Shown here piece by piece: positions 41,853 through 50,800 of a stretch of DNA of 64,000 nt. The DNA is from Kluyvera sp047971185 (GTDB taxonomy: Bacteria; Pseudomonadota; Gammaproteobacteria; Enterobacterales; Enterobacteriaceae), in NCBI RefSeq assembly GCF_047971185.1, contig NZ_JBKDZH010000042.1, positions 62,001 to 126,000 of the forward strand. The letters run 5' to 3'. Numbering within the stretch: position 1 is the first letter of the stretch; every line of letters starts with the position of its first letter. Position numbers and translations under genes: made by a program. Under the pieces are notes generated by a model. It had not been told where the DNA came from. It saw only the letters and a list, made by a program, of their open reading frames with translations, and ran no database searches.

Positions 41853-42557
41853 TTATTTTTTTGTGTAATCACGCGCACCAAAAATCGCGGTGCCAATGCG
41901 TACCATTGTACTACCTGCCGCAACAGCGGCTTCCATGTCGTCAGACATACCCAGAGATAGCGTGTCTACGGTCGGGTAGTCTGCTTTCAACCGCGCGAAT
42001 GCTACAGCCATTTCGCGGGCCACGGCAAACTGCCGGTCGTACTCTTTTTCCGGCGCGGGAATCGCCATCAGGCCGCGCAGGCGGACGTTCGGCAGCGCGG
42101 CGATTTCAGCCGCCAGCGCGTCAAGCGCCTCCAGCGGAATGCCTGATTTGCTCTGCTCATCGCTGATGTTGATTTGAATCAGCACATTGAGCGGTGCTAG
42201 CTCCCTTGGGCGCTGTTCGCTCAGGCGAACCGCGATTTTCAGCCGGTCTACGGTATGGCACCAGTCGAAGTGCTCGGCAACCAGACGACTTTTATTGGAC
42301 TGCAACGGGCCAATAAAGTGCCATTGCAGCGAGGTGACGCCCTGCTCGCGAAAGTGGCGAATTTTTTCTACCCCTTCCTGAACGTAGTTTTCACCAAATG
42401 CGGTCTGGCCCGCCGCAACGGCTTCTTCGACGGCGCTCGCAGGTTTTGTTTTACTCACTGCAAGCAGCGTTACTTCTTCTGAATCCCGGCCGCAACGCGC
42501 TGCTGCCGCTGAGATTTTCTCCCTGACCTGTGCCAGGTTATGCGCAATATCGTTCAT
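41853..42557 (-). CDS. yggS: PLP homeostasis protein YggS (PLPBP)
   Basis: A protein of 234 residues, as in E. coli. It is an alanine-racemase-fold-III protein. The PLP Lys is in LLAVSKTKPASAVEEA; FGENYVQEGVEKI, WHFIGPLQSNK and SLGMSDDMEAAVAAGSTMVRIGTAIFG follow. It regulates free PLP levels and so affects PLP enzymes such as SpeC and SpeA. The start at 42557 is fixed by homology. Only 16 bases separate it from the divergent yggR start, so the promoters must overlap the opposing genes. Confidence 0.97.
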   Translation of the reverse strand: MNDIAHNLAQVREKISAAAARCGRDSEEVTLLAVSKTKPASAVEEAVAAGQTAFGENYVQEGVEKIRHFREQGVTSLQWHFIGPLQSNKSRLVAEHFDWCHTVDRLKIAVRLSEQRPRELAPLNVLIQINISDEQSKSGIPLEALDALAAEIAALPNVRLRGLMAIPAPEKEYDRQFAVAREMAVAFARLKADYPTVDTLSLGMSDDMEAAVAAGSTMVRIGTAIFGARDYTKK

Positions 42558-42573
42558 ATGGGCTGGTGGGTCT

Positions 42574-43554
42574 ATGGATATACAAGAAATCGTGGCGCTT
42601 AGTGTAAAGCATAACGTGTCGGATCTACACCTGTGTAGCAGCGCAAACGCGCGCTGGCGCAGGCGGGGCAAGCTGGAAATTGCGCCGTTTCCCGCCCCGG
42701 ATCCCGAAGCATTAATGGCGAGCTGGCTGAGCGACGGCCAGCGGCAGGCGTGGCAACGGCACCGACAGCTTGATTTTTCCGTCTCGCTTTCCGGCTGCCC
42801 GCGTTTGCGCGCCAGCGCGTTTGCGCACAGTCAGGGAACGTCGCTGGTGCTGCGCCTTCTGCCCACGCGCTGCCCAACGCTTGCCGAGCTGCATACGCCG
42901 GTCGCGCTGGCCGAAATGCTGCAAGAAGAGAGCGGGCTTATTCTGGTGACGGGGGCGACGGGCAGCGGGAAATCGACCACCCTGGCGGCGATGGTGGATC
43001 ACCTCAACCAGCATCTGGCGGGGCACATTCTGACGCTGGAGGATCCGGTTGAATTCCTGCACACCAGCGGCGGCTGCCTGATTCAGCAGCGTGAAGTGGG
43101 GGAGCATACCGCCTCTTTTGCCGACGCGCTGCGGGTGGCGCTGCGCCAGGATCCGGATGTCATTCTGCTGGGGGAGCTGCGCGACAGCGAAACCATTCGC
43201 CTGGCGCTGACGGCGGCGGAGACCGGCCATCTGGTGCTGGCGACCCTGCATACGCGCGGTGCTGCGCAGGCGATTGAGCGGCTGGTGGATGTGTTCCCGG
43301 CCCAGGAGAAGGACCCGGTGCGCAACCAGCTTGCCAGCAGCCTTTGCGCGGTGCTGGCGCAGAGGCTTCAGCCGGATAAGCAGGGCGGGCGCGTCGCGCT
43401 GTTCGAAATGCTGATTAATACCCCGGCCGTCGGTAATCTGATCCGTGAGGGGAAAACGCATCAGATTGCCGGCGTCATGCAGACCGGGCTACAAACGGGC
43501 ATGCAGACCTTTAGCCAGAGCTATCAGCAGTGGGTGAAGGCGGGGATGCTATAA
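42574..43554 (+). CDS. yggR: PilT-family ATPase YggR
   Basis: A protein of 326 residues with an N-terminal PAS-like domain (about 1-100) and a RecA-like ATPase core. The Walker A is GATGSGKSTT, the Asp box is ILTLEDPVEFLH, the Walker B region is LRQDPDVILLGELRD, and the His box is TGHLVLATLHTRGAAQAIERLVDVFP. PilT proteins power retraction of type IV pili; no type IV pilus genes are in this window. It diverges from yggS. A hairpin terminator follows at 43626. Confidence 0.93.
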   Translation: MDIQEIVALSVKHNVSDLHLCSSANARWRRRGKLEIAPFPAPDPEALMASWLSDGQRQAWQRHRQLDFSVSLSGCPRLRASAFAHSQGTSLVLRLLPTRCPTLAELHTPVALAEMLQEESGLILVTGATGSGKSTTLAAMVDHLNQHLAGHILTLEDPVEFLHTSGGCLIQQREVGEHTASFADALRVALRQDPDVILLGELRDSETIRLALTAAETGHLVLATLHTRGAAQAIERLVDVFPAQEKDPVRNQLASSLCAVLAQRLQPDKQGGRVALFEMLINTPAVGNLIREGKTHQIAGVMQTGLQTGMQTFSQSYQQWVKAGML

Positions 43555-43625
43555 AAGAGGAAAAGGCGTCTGGTTTTTAGCCAGCACGATCGACTGGCGG
43601 CAGTCGTCCTGAAACAATTATGTCG

Positions 43626-43669
43626 GCTATCACATTATTTAGCGCAATAATGTGATGGCTGTTTTGTTT
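43626..43669 (+). terminator. terminator of yggR
   Basis: ATCACATTATT (43629-43639) and AATAATGTGAT (43646-43656) are exact inverted repeats, extended by GC pairs (43626-43627 with 43658-43659), followed by TGTTTTGTTT. It lies 72 bases after the yggR stop. Confidence 0.7.
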
Positions 43670-44077
43670 CTCAACTCAACGTTTGTTTAATAATCAATAT
43701 GACTTTTAATTTTGTAAACTTACTTATTAACGCTGTTGCGGGAATGTACCTTTTTGTAATTACCGAGTGATATTTAGCGAGGCGGAAACAAAACTTCCTA
43801 CGACGTTTATTCTAATATGTTATTCGTTCCTACGCCATAGGGATGAGATTTTTGCAATGGGTTAATTACATTATGTTGCGTAGACTTACAAAAAAGGGTG
43901 ATATTCTTTTGACACTTCTAAGGTCTTCGTTCTATCCTATTTATGTAATTAGGACTAATCTTATAAAATAATGTTTCACTTACTGGTTGGTTCTTATTAT
44001 TAATGGTATTAGGTTTACCTTTGCTTTGACTTATTAAATCACCATGATGGTGGATATAGACTATGGAGAGTTTCAAA
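43670..44077 (+). promoter_or_regulatory. AT-rich upstream region and promoter of the CsgD-like gene
   Basis: About 400 bases, distinctly AT-rich. TTGACA (43909-43914) and TATCCT (43933-43938), 18 bases apart, form a good promoter with a start near 43945, leaving a leader of about 130 bases before the ATG at 44078. E. coli csgD also has a long AT-rich upstream region that binds H-NS, IHF and OmpR. I cannot assign specific sites here. Confidence 0.5.
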
Positions 44078-44731
44078 ATGTTTGAAGTAACTGAGAGTGT
44101 ATCTAATTCCCGCAAGATTATCTTAATCACCCATCCGTCAGTACAAGCCAACGCGTTTTCAAACTACCTCACTGAATTGCTGTCAGTTTCTGTCGAAGTA
44201 CATAACATCAATAAGCCGTTGATGCAGCGCCTGAGTAAGGGCACCGTGGTATTGTTTGATATCGCCGTTTCCAACAAAAAGCTGAACGGTATCTGGCGTG
44301 ATATTATCCGCACACAGTTTGATTCACCACGCCTGTTAATTATTAACAGCGCGCAGAAGTATGAATTATACGAAATGGCGCAATGGCCAGCACTGTACGG
44401 CGTTTTCCGTCATGACGACGAAGAATCGCGCTTAATTGAGGGCGTCAAAGCGGTCTTAAACGGCGAGCAGACGGCTGAATTGAGCGTGATGCACCCGGCA
44501 ATGTATGCCGTTGAACACGCTGCGGAAAACCACGATAGCGTGCCGCTGACGGAACGTGAATGCGAAATTCTGAATGAATTACGCCACGGCGCGACCAATA
44601 TGGATATTGCCCGTGCGCTGTTTATCAGCGAAAACACCGTGCGTACCCATCTGTATAATGTTTTCCGTAAACTGAGCGTGAAGAACAGAACGCAGGCGGT
44701 CAGCTGGGCCAATGAAAATCTGCGCCACTGA
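44078..44731 (+). CDS. CsgD-like LuxR-family regulator
   Basis: A protein of 217 residues, the length of CsgD (216). The N-terminal atypical receiver-like domain (about 1-140) lacks a full set of phospho-acceptor acidic residues; LFDIAVSNKKL occupies the place of the phosphorylation loop. The C-terminal LuxR helix-turn-helix (about 152-214), TERECEILNELRHGATNMDIARALFISENTVRTHLYNVFRKL (in segments), and the end KNRTQAVSWANENLRH closely follow CsgD. It probably controls surface polymers or biofilm genes. The ATG at 44078 follows GGAGAG. Its position between yggR and ruvX is not that of csgD in E. coli. Confidence 0.85.
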   Translation: MFEVTESVSNSRKIILITHPSVQANAFSNYLTELLSVSVEVHNINKPLMQRLSKGTVVLFDIAVSNKKLNGIWRDIIRTQFDSPRLLIINSAQKYELYEMAQWPALYGVFRHDDEESRLIEGVKAVLNGEQTAELSVMHPAMYAVEHAAENHDSVPLTERECEILNELRHGATNMDIARALFISENTVRTHLYNVFRKLSVKNRTQAVSWANENLRH

Positions 44732-44758
44732 TCGGCGAGATGCGTATTCTGGCGTGTT

Positions 44759-44778
44759 CCCGGGAAAAGATTCCCGGG
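44759..44778. terminator. hairpin between the CsgD-like gene and ruvX
   Basis: CCCGGGAA (44759-44766) and TTCCCGGG (44771-44778) pair perfectly around a 4-base loop in the 58-base gap between converging genes. No strong T-run follows on either side. Confidence 0.5.
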
Positions 44779-44789
44779 GCTGCCTACGG

Positions 44790-45206
44790 CTAGTAACCCT
44801 GCTCGAAATAGCTTTCCAGAATCACCACGGCTGAGGCGGAGTCGACGCTGCCTTTGTTCAACGCTCTGAATCCCCCATGTTCAAACAGCCCGGCGCGAGC
44901 CTCAACGGTGCTCAGACGTTCGTCATGCAGCGTGATCGGCACGCCAAAGCGGCCGTGAATTTTATTGGCAAAATTACGCGCGCGGGCGGTCAGCGGCTGC
45001 TCGGTGCCGTCCATATTCAGCGGCAGGCCGACGATAACCGTCTCTGGCTGCCACTCTTTAAGCAGGCGGGCAATGATGTTCCAGTCGGGCGTGCCGTCCT
45101 GCGCCTTGATGGCCGCCAGCGGCCGGGCGGTGCCGGTAATGCGTTGGCCAATCGCTACGCCGATGCTGCGGGTGCCAAAATCGAAAGCCAGCAGTGTTCC
45201 ACTCAT
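44790..45206 (-). CDS. ruvX: RuvX/YqgF, pre-16S rRNA nuclease
   Basis: A protein of 138 residues with an RNase H-like fold: LLAFDFGTRSIGVAIGQRI with the first catalytic Asp, VIVGLPLNMDGTEQPLT, and LHDERLSTVEA. It is essential in E. coli, where it processes the 5' end of 16S rRNA and may act as a Holliday-junction resolvase. Its start overlaps the yqgE stop by one base, so the two form an operon. Confidence 0.96.
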   Translation of the reverse strand: MSGTLLAFDFGTRSIGVAIGQRITGTARPLAAIKAQDGTPDWNIIARLLKEWQPETVIVGLPLNMDGTEQPLTARARNFANKIHGRFGVPITLHDERLSTVEARAGLFEHGGFRALNKGSVDSASAVVILESYFEQGY

Positions 45207-45769
45207 TATGCGTGCCCCGCAGCGCCTGACATGGTCAGAATATTAATGCCAATCAGCTTCGCCGCTTCTTTCCAGCGCTCGCCAATCGGCGTTTTAAACA
45301 GAATATTGAAATCAGCCGGGGCGGTAAGCCAGGCGTTATCGAGGATCTCCTGCTCCAGCTGGCCCTTCTCCCAGGAAGCATAGCCCAGCGCCACCAGCAC
45401 TTCCGACGGCTGACGTTCGGTGCCGAGCGTTTCCAGCACATCGCGGGAGGTCGTCACGATCGTATTGTCGGAGATGCGGATGCTGGACGAAAACGACGCC
45501 GGGGGTGTGTGCAGAATAAAGCCGCGATCTTCCGCCAGCGGGCCGCCGAGCATGACCGGTTTATCCAGGCGAATCGACGGATCGCGCGGTTCCGGATCGA
45601 TCTTCAGCTTTTCGAGGATCCCCTCGATCTGCAGGTTTTCCAGCGGCTTGTTAATGATGATGCCCATTGCGCCGTCGTCGTTGTATTCGCAGATGTAGAC
45701 CACGGAACGGCGGAAGATAGGATCCTGGAGGGTTGGCATAGCAATAAGAAAATGATGCTGTAAATTCAT
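45206..45769 (-). CDS. yqgE: UPF0301 protein YqgE
   Basis: A protein of 187 residues that matches E. coli YqgE from MNLQHHFLIAMPTLQDPIF. GAMGIIINKPLENL, VMLGGPLAEDRGFILHTPP and ALGYASWEKGQLEQEI are family blocks. Its function is not established. The start at 45769 is chosen by homology; 12 more codons are open upstream. It is paired with ruvX. Confidence 0.96.
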   Translation of the reverse strand: MNLQHHFLIAMPTLQDPIFRRSVVYICEYNDDGAMGIIINKPLENLQIEGILEKLKIDPEPRDPSIRLDKPVMLGGPLAEDRGFILHTPPASFSSSIRISDNTIVTTSRDVLETLGTERQPSEVLVALGYASWEKGQLEQEILDNAWLTAPADFNILFKTPIGERWKEAAKLIGINILTMSGAAGHA

Positions 45770-45915
45770 TATCAGAGGTTCTTGTCCTGTTTTAAAAAGC
45801 AGCAATGCCCAGTATGAGGGGAAAGCGCACGGCTGTCACCTGGCTGGCCTGCGTATATGCAGCGCTGGTTGCCAGGCTGGCGGCGGGTTCCCTCCCGCCG
45901 TGTTAGAGCAAGCGA

Positions 45916-46863
45916 CTATTTTTGCAGGCGTTTTTCGATAGCGTCCATCAGCATACCGGTGATGGAAATCGGATATTCCGCTTCAATTTCGCGCACGCAG
46001 GTTGGGCTGGTGACGTTAATTTCCGTCAGACGATCGCCAATGATGTCCAGACCGACGAAGATCAGCCCCTTGGCTTTCAGCGTTGGGCCCACTTTACGGG
46101 CGATCGCCCAGTCGCTTTCGCTAAGCGGGCGCGGTTCGCCACGGCCACCGGCGGCCAGGTTGCCGCGGGTTTCGCCGCCCTGCGGAATACGCGCCAGGCA
46201 GTAAGGCACCGGCTCGCCGTCGATGACCAGCACGCGCTTATCGCCGTCTTTAATTGCCGGCAGGTAGTTCTGCGCCATGCAGTAGCGGCTGCCCAGTTCG
46301 GTCAGGGTTTCGGCAATCACGCCGATGTTCGGATCGCCTTCCTTCACGCGGAAGATCGACGCACCGCCCATGCCGTCCAGCGGCTTCATGATGATGTCGC
46401 CGTGTTTTTCCCAGAACGCTTTCAGCTGCGCCTTGTTACGGGTGACCAGCGTTTCCGGCGTGAGGTCGGAGAACCACGCGGTGAACAGCTTCTCGTTACA
46501 GTCGCGCAGGCTCTGCGGCTTGTTGACGATCAGCGTCCCTTTCTCTTCCGCGCGCTCAAGGATATAGGTGGCGTAGATAAATTCGGTGTCGAACGGCGGA
46601 TCTTTACGCATCAGGATTACGTCGAGATCGGCGAGCTTAATCTCCTGCTCGCTGCCGAATTCGTACCATTTGTCGTAGTTCTGCTCAACGCTCAGCAGAC
46701 GCGTACGGGCGTGCGACTCGCCGTTCAGCAGATAGAGATCGTTCATCTCCATATAGTGGAGTTCGTAGCCGCGACGTTGTGCCTCCAGCAGCATAGCGAA
46801 GCTGGTGTCTTTCTTGATGTTAATGCTTGCGATGGGATCCATCACGATGCCGAGCTTGATCAT
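45916..46863 (-). CDS. gshB: glutathione synthetase
   Basis: A protein of 315 residues, an ATP-grasp enzyme collinear with E. coli GshB (316). MIKLGIVMDPIASINIKKDTS is the start, with LMRKDPPFDTEFIYATYILE, KPLDGMGGASIFR (ATP loop), and NVTSPTCVREIE near the end. It joins gamma-glutamylcysteine to glycine. Its product feeds gss and yghU in this window. It starts 12 bases after rsmE. Confidence 0.97.
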   Translation of the reverse strand: MIKLGIVMDPIASINIKKDTSFAMLLEAQRRGYELHYMEMNDLYLLNGESHARTRLLSVEQNYDKWYEFGSEQEIKLADLDVILMRKDPPFDTEFIYATYILERAEEKGTLIVNKPQSLRDCNEKLFTAWFSDLTPETLVTRNKAQLKAFWEKHGDIIMKPLDGMGGASIFRVKEGDPNIGVIAETLTELGSRYCMAQNYLPAIKDGDKRVLVIDGEPVPYCLARIPQGGETRGNLAAGGRGEPRPLSESDWAIARKVGPTLKAKGLIFVGLDIIGDRLTEINVTSPTCVREIEAEYPISITGMLMDAIEKRLQK

Positions 46864-46875
46864 TATTTTTCTCCT

Positions 46876-47607
46876 TTAACCCAGGTCACCAAAGCGCACC
46901 TGCAGTGCGGTGATGGCGGTGAGTGCGGTAGTCTCTGTGCGCAGAACGCGAGGCCCTAACAGAATATCAGTAAACTGGTAATGTGCGGTCATGGCAATTT
47001 CATCAGCGGACAAACCGCCTTCCGGGCCAATCAGCAGGCGGACGCGTTCCACCGGCAGCGGCAGCGTGTTGATGCTGGCGCTGGCGCGCGGGTGCAGGTT
47101 GAGCTTGAGGGCGTTATCCTGCTCGGCGCACCAGTCTTCTACGTCCATTGCCGGGCGAATCTCCGGCACCACGTTACGGCCGCACTGCTCGCAGGCGGCG
47201 ATGGCGATTTTCTGCCACTGCTGAATCTTTTTATTCAGACGTTCAGCGTCCAGTTTAACCCCGCAGCGCTCGGAAAAAAGTGGCGTAATGAGGCTTACAC
47301 CCAGTTCAATCGATTTCTGGATGGTGAATTCCATTTTATCGCCCCGCGACATCACCTGGCCCAGATGAATGTGGATGGGGGATTCACGATCGTCCAGCGT
47401 ACCGCTCTGGATCTCCACCATCACATTTTTCTTGCTTGCCTCGGTAATGACGGCGTCGAACAGCTGGTTGCTGCCGTCGAACAGCTGAACGGCCTGGCCC
47501 TGGCCCATGCGCAGAACGCGGCCTACGTGATTGGCGGCGTCCTCGCACAGCGGGATCTGCGTGCCGACGGTGATCGGTTCCGGGTGGTAGATGCGAGGGA
47601 TACGCAT
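46876..47607 (-). CDS. rsmE: 16S rRNA (uracil1498-N3)-methyltransferase
   Basis: A protein of 243 residues, the E. coli RsmE length. The N-terminal PUA-like domain (about 1-70) begins MRIPRIYHPEP. The C-terminal SPOUT methyltransferase domain (about 75-243) has LLIGPEGGLSADEI and LGPRVLRTETTALTAI at the knot. It methylates U1498 of 16S rRNA. It is followed after 12 bases by gshB. Confidence 0.96.
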   Translation of the reverse strand: MRIPRIYHPEPITVGTQIPLCEDAANHVGRVLRMGQGQAVQLFDGSNQLFDAVITEASKKNVMVEIQSGTLDDRESPIHIHLGQVMSRGDKMEFTIQKSIELGVSLITPLFSERCGVKLDAERLNKKIQQWQKIAIAACEQCGRNVVPEIRPAMDVEDWCAEQDNALKLNLHPRASASINTLPLPVERVRLLIGPEGGLSADEIAMTAHYQFTDILLGPRVLRTETTALTAITALQVRFGDLG

Positions 47608-47686
47608 AAGTCTGAATTCCATCTGTGGCTTTGCCCCCTCGCTCGGGAGAGGGCAGGAGCAAATTAACGATTGCCGCTAGTGTAGG

Positions 47687-48394
47687 TTAGCTGTTTTGTG
47701 CCTGGCAAGCCCGCAGCACATAGGGATTATGGTTGCCCTGAATTTTGGCGATGCGCTGGTCGCGTTCGCACTCCCAGCTGCTGACCGGATACATTTTGTC
47801 CCAGGCGTTAAACAGCTGAGTCTGCTGGCGGGACAGGGTGAGGCTATACTGGTCGCGCATATAGAAGTAGATACGGGCAATGGCACCGCGCGAACGTTCC
47901 GGCGGCTCGGCCACTTTCTGCTTAAAATCGACCTTCATGGCGCACTGGCCGTACTGACCCTCGCCGCCGTTCCACTGGCTGTACATAAAGTTGCCGCGGT
48001 CGCCGTTCACTTCGCCAACGGCGGGCTGAAGGTTGTGCATATCGCTTTCCATCTTGCGATATTCCGGATCTTTGGAACAGTTCTTCCTGCCGCCGTCCTG
48101 CCAGCACTGGCGCTGATGGCCGAACTGCCAGGCGGGAACGACGTGCTCCCATTCGACGCGGCTGGCGCGGTTCTCATTTTTACGCACTTTATAGCCGCAC
48201 GATTCCAGATCGATAACGCCTTTTTTGCCCTGCCAGTTGATTTTGCAGCCGCAGTAGAAATCGCCGGGGACGTCGCTGTTAACCTTCACGCCCGCGCTTT
48301 TCGCTTGGGAAAAACTGTTGATACCGGTGGCCAATGCCTGGCCGGAGAGAGCCGCTGCCAGAAACGCAACGGTGAAAGAAAAATGACGGTACAT
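47687..48394 (-). CDS. endA: periplasmic endonuclease I (EndA)
   Basis: A protein of 235 residues, as in E. coli. A signal peptide ends near ALA. The beta-beta-alpha metal nuclease motif contains RASRVEWEHVVPAW with the catalytic His, and the metal-binding Asn lies in GEVNGDRGNFMYSQWN. Several cysteines (YCGCKINW, RQCWQDGGRKNC) would form disulfides in the periplasm. It cuts double-stranded DNA. The start at 48394 is set by homology. Confidence 0.96.
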   Translation of the reverse strand: MYRHFSFTVAFLAAALSGQALATGINSFSQAKSAGVKVNSDVPGDFYCGCKINWQGKKGVIDLESCGYKVRKNENRASRVEWEHVVPAWQFGHQRQCWQDGGRKNCSKDPEYRKMESDMHNLQPAVGEVNGDRGNFMYSQWNGGEGQYGQCAMKVDFKQKVAEPPERSRGAIARIYFYMRDQYSLTLSRQQTQLFNAWDKMYPVSSWECERDQRIAKIQGNHNPYVLRACQAQNS

Positions 48395-48488
48395 CACGAA
48401 CTCCATCTCAAAACGAGCTCGCAACGTAACGAATGTGGTTGTCAGATGCAATCAGTTAGCGCGGAAAACTTCCTGTTATTTCCAATGG

Positions 48489-48989
48489 TTACATTTCTGC
48501 AACTAATGGCTCACCGCAGTGCACGCAGCGGTAGGTGGCTTCACCGCGCAGCACACGATTATGGCGGCGAACCGTTAACTGATGCAGCTGGCAGCCGCAG
48601 CGGTAGGGAAAGGTTTGTCGACGCACCGAATCCAGTTCGAACTGGTGCGTGCGCCGCGCCGGTACGCCGAGCACGCTCTCCATCATCCATTTCCACTCTT
48701 TGCCGTGCGGCGCGACGCGGCCAAAGTGTTTCCACACCAGCAGGTGGGCCAGCTCGTGCGGCACCACTTCATCAATAAACGCCTGTAGGTTTTCCTGAAG
48801 CAGCACCGGGTTGAGGCGAATCTCATACTGCTGTAGCCAGGCGGTGCCCGCCGAGGTGCCGCGCTGCTGATACACCAGCTTAGGTTCAGGGTAGCTGCGG
48901 CCCAGCGCCAGATTGGCCTGGGCGAGTTTTTCCCGCAGGCTGCGCATCACGTTTTGCTGAATGGCGATAGGAATTCGAGGGGTTTTCAT
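48489..48989 (-). CDS. sprT: SprT family zinc metalloprotease-like protein
   Basis: A protein of 166 residues that matches E. coli SprT. The zinc-binding HELAH motif lies in VVPHELAHLLVWKHFGRVAPHG. A zinc ribbon near the C-terminus contains CGCQ and CVHCG. It is cytoplasmic and of poorly defined role, related to the eukaryotic Spartan core. It lies between endA and galP as in E. coli. Confidence 0.94.
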   Translation of the reverse strand: MKTPRIPIAIQQNVMRSLREKLAQANLALGRSYPEPKLVYQQRGTSAGTAWLQQYEIRLNPVLLQENLQAFIDEVVPHELAHLLVWKHFGRVAPHGKEWKWMMESVLGVPARRTHQFELDSVRRQTFPYRCGCQLHQLTVRRHNRVLRGEATYRCVHCGEPLVAEM

Positions 48990-49066
48990 AACGGCTGAGA
49001 ATAGAGCGAGACGCGGGGCGGTGCAAGGGGAAGCTTCCTCCCGGGCGGGAGGAAGCGGGATGAAGG

Positions 49067-50461
49067 TTAGTCGCGAGCGCCAATTTCGCGCAGCGGACGG
49101 CCCTGCATCAGGTTACGTTCAATGTGTTCCAGAGAGACGTTTTTGGTTTCTGGAATCAGCCACAGGGTCAGGAAGATGAACAGCACGTTCAGGCCGCCGT
49201 ATACCCAGAAGGTGTTGGCGCTGCCCAGCGAGTTCAGCATGGTCAGGAAGGTGGCCCCGACGATCATGTTGGCAATCCAGTTGGTGGCGGTGGAGCAGGT
49301 GATACCGAAATCGCGGCCTTTCAGCGGCTGGATTTCAGAGCACAGTACCCAAATCAGTGGACCGGCGCTCATGGCGAAGCCGACGATGAACATCAGCAGC
49401 ATCAGCACGGCGACATACTGCCCCGTAGCGGAGTGGATGCCGACGTGCATCATGGAACCCAGCACGCCCATGCCGACGGCCATCACGATAAAGCCGAGGA
49501 TCAGCGTAGGTTTACGGCCCCAGCGGTCAACCAGGCCGATGGCGATAAAGGTTGCCAGTACGTTGGTCAGGCCAACGATCACGGTGCCCCACATCTGTTC
49601 GGTGGTGTTGGTGTAACCGGCCAGTTCAAAGATTTTTGGCGCGTAGTACATGATGACGTTCATCCCGGTGAACTGTTGCATCACCTGCAGCAGTACGCCG
49701 AGGAACACTGCGCGTCGGAAGTTGCTGTTTTCTTTAAACAGCGCCCAGCCGCTTTGTTTAACCTTCAGGCTTTCACGAATTTCATCCAGCTCGCGTTTGG
49801 CTTCAGCGCTGGTGTCACGCAGGCGCAGCAGCACCCGTTCCGCATCGTTAAAGCGACGTTTCGCTGCGAACCAGCGCGGGCTGTCCGGCAGGAAGATCAC
49901 GCCAATCAGCAGCAGTACCGCCGGAATGATGATCACGCCCAGCATCCAGCGCCACGCGCCGCTGTAGCTGAAGGCGGTGTCGGAGAGATACGCGCCGAGA
50001 ATACCGATGGTAATCATCAACTGGTACATGGAAATCATGCTGCCGCGAATTTTTTCCGGTGCGATTTCAGACAGATACAGCGGTGCGGTGTAAGAGGCCA
50101 CACCGACTGCCAGACCGAGCAACACGCGGGAAATCAGCAGCACTTCAACGTTTGGCGCAGCGGCGGAGAACAGCGAACCGGCCACGAACAGAATCGCGCC
50201 GATCATCAGGCTTTTCTTACGGCCGAGCTTAAAGGAGAGCCAGCCGCTGCCGACGGCACCGACGGCGGCACCGAACATCATGGAGCTGACCACCCACTCC
50301 TGCGTATGGGCGCTGAGCTGGAAATCGGTGGTAATAAAGGGCAGGGCACCGGCAATCACGCCGATATCAAGGCCAAACAGCAGTCCGGCAAGGGCGGCTA
50401 AGAAGCAGACAAAGAAGGTCATTGTCTTGTTCGAGCGACCCTGTTTTTTATTGTTAGGCAT
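49067..50461 (-). CDS. galP: galactose:proton symporter GalP
   Basis: A protein of 464 residues, an MFS sugar porter with 12 membrane segments. Signatures are GLDIGVIAGALPFI, RVLLGLAVGVASYTAPLYLSE, LQVMQQFTGMNVIMYYAP, DRWGRKP and PETKNVSLEHIE. It imports galactose, glucose and other hexoses with protons. The start at 50461 (MPNNKKQGRS) follows E. coli MPDAKKQGRS. CRP- and GalR-type sites lie upstream at 50527-50561 and 50728-50745. Confidence 0.97.
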   Translation of the reverse strand: MPNNKKQGRSNKTMTFFVCFLAALAGLLFGLDIGVIAGALPFITTDFQLSAHTQEWVVSSMMFGAAVGAVGSGWLSFKLGRKKSLMIGAILFVAGSLFSAAAPNVEVLLISRVLLGLAVGVASYTAPLYLSEIAPEKIRGSMISMYQLMITIGILGAYLSDTAFSYSGAWRWMLGVIIIPAVLLLIGVIFLPDSPRWFAAKRRFNDAERVLLRLRDTSAEAKRELDEIRESLKVKQSGWALFKENSNFRRAVFLGVLLQVMQQFTGMNVIMYYAPKIFELAGYTNTTEQMWGTVIVGLTNVLATFIAIGLVDRWGRKPTLILGFIVMAVGMGVLGSMMHVGIHSATGQYVAVLMLLMFIVGFAMSAGPLIWVLCSEIQPLKGRDFGITCSTATNWIANMIVGATFLTMLNSLGSANTFWVYGGLNVLFIFLTLWLIPETKNVSLEHIERNLMQGRPLREIGARD

Positions 50462-50526
50462 GATGCCCTCCAGTTGAGTCATTGATTTTATCGATGCTTA
50501 GGGTAGGAAAGTCCGAGGTAAAAAAA

Positions 50527-50561
50527 TGTGATAACAATCACGACTGTGTAATCGGTTACAC
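50527..50561 (-). promoter_or_regulatory. CRP site and Gal operator of galP
   Basis: TGTGATAACAATCACG (50527-50542) fits the CRP consensus TGTGA-N6-TCACA with one mismatch in the last base. GTGTAATCGGTTACAC (50546-50561) is a perfect palindrome matching the GalR/GalS operator pattern GTGKAANCGNTTNCAC. Both lie 66-100 bases before the galP start codon. Confidence 0.8.
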
Positions 50562-50727
50562 TAACATTCATGTTGTGTATGAGTTAAATATCAATTAAAT
50601 CATACATGTGAGTATATTTTAGAGGGAAAGAAAAAAACTATAATGAGATTTTACTGAAACATGACGCAATAAGGTGAAATGTTGTTTCATTAATGGCGCG
50701 AAAGGCTTGCAGGCTAGAATGCACTAA

Positions 50728-50745
50728 GATGTAATCGCTTTCATC
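50728..50745 (-). promoter_or_regulatory. second Gal-type operator, distal
   Basis: GATGTAATCGCTTTCATC (50728-50745) fits the GalR/GalS half-sites GTAA-CG-TTTC with the central CG. It lies about 180 bases upstream of the first operator, a spacing that would permit looping by GalR. The region between is AT-rich. Confidence 0.6.
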
Positions 50746-50800
50746 AAAGTGTTTGGAAATGTAAATTGATAGCGGAAAGGGCCAAATCGCAGGCATAAAA

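Noticed and set aside
43629..43656. TCACATTATT...AATAATGTGA as a CRP site
   Set aside because: The half-sites face the wrong way round (TCACA then TGTGA), and the perfect stem followed by T-rich DNA fits a terminator for yggR.
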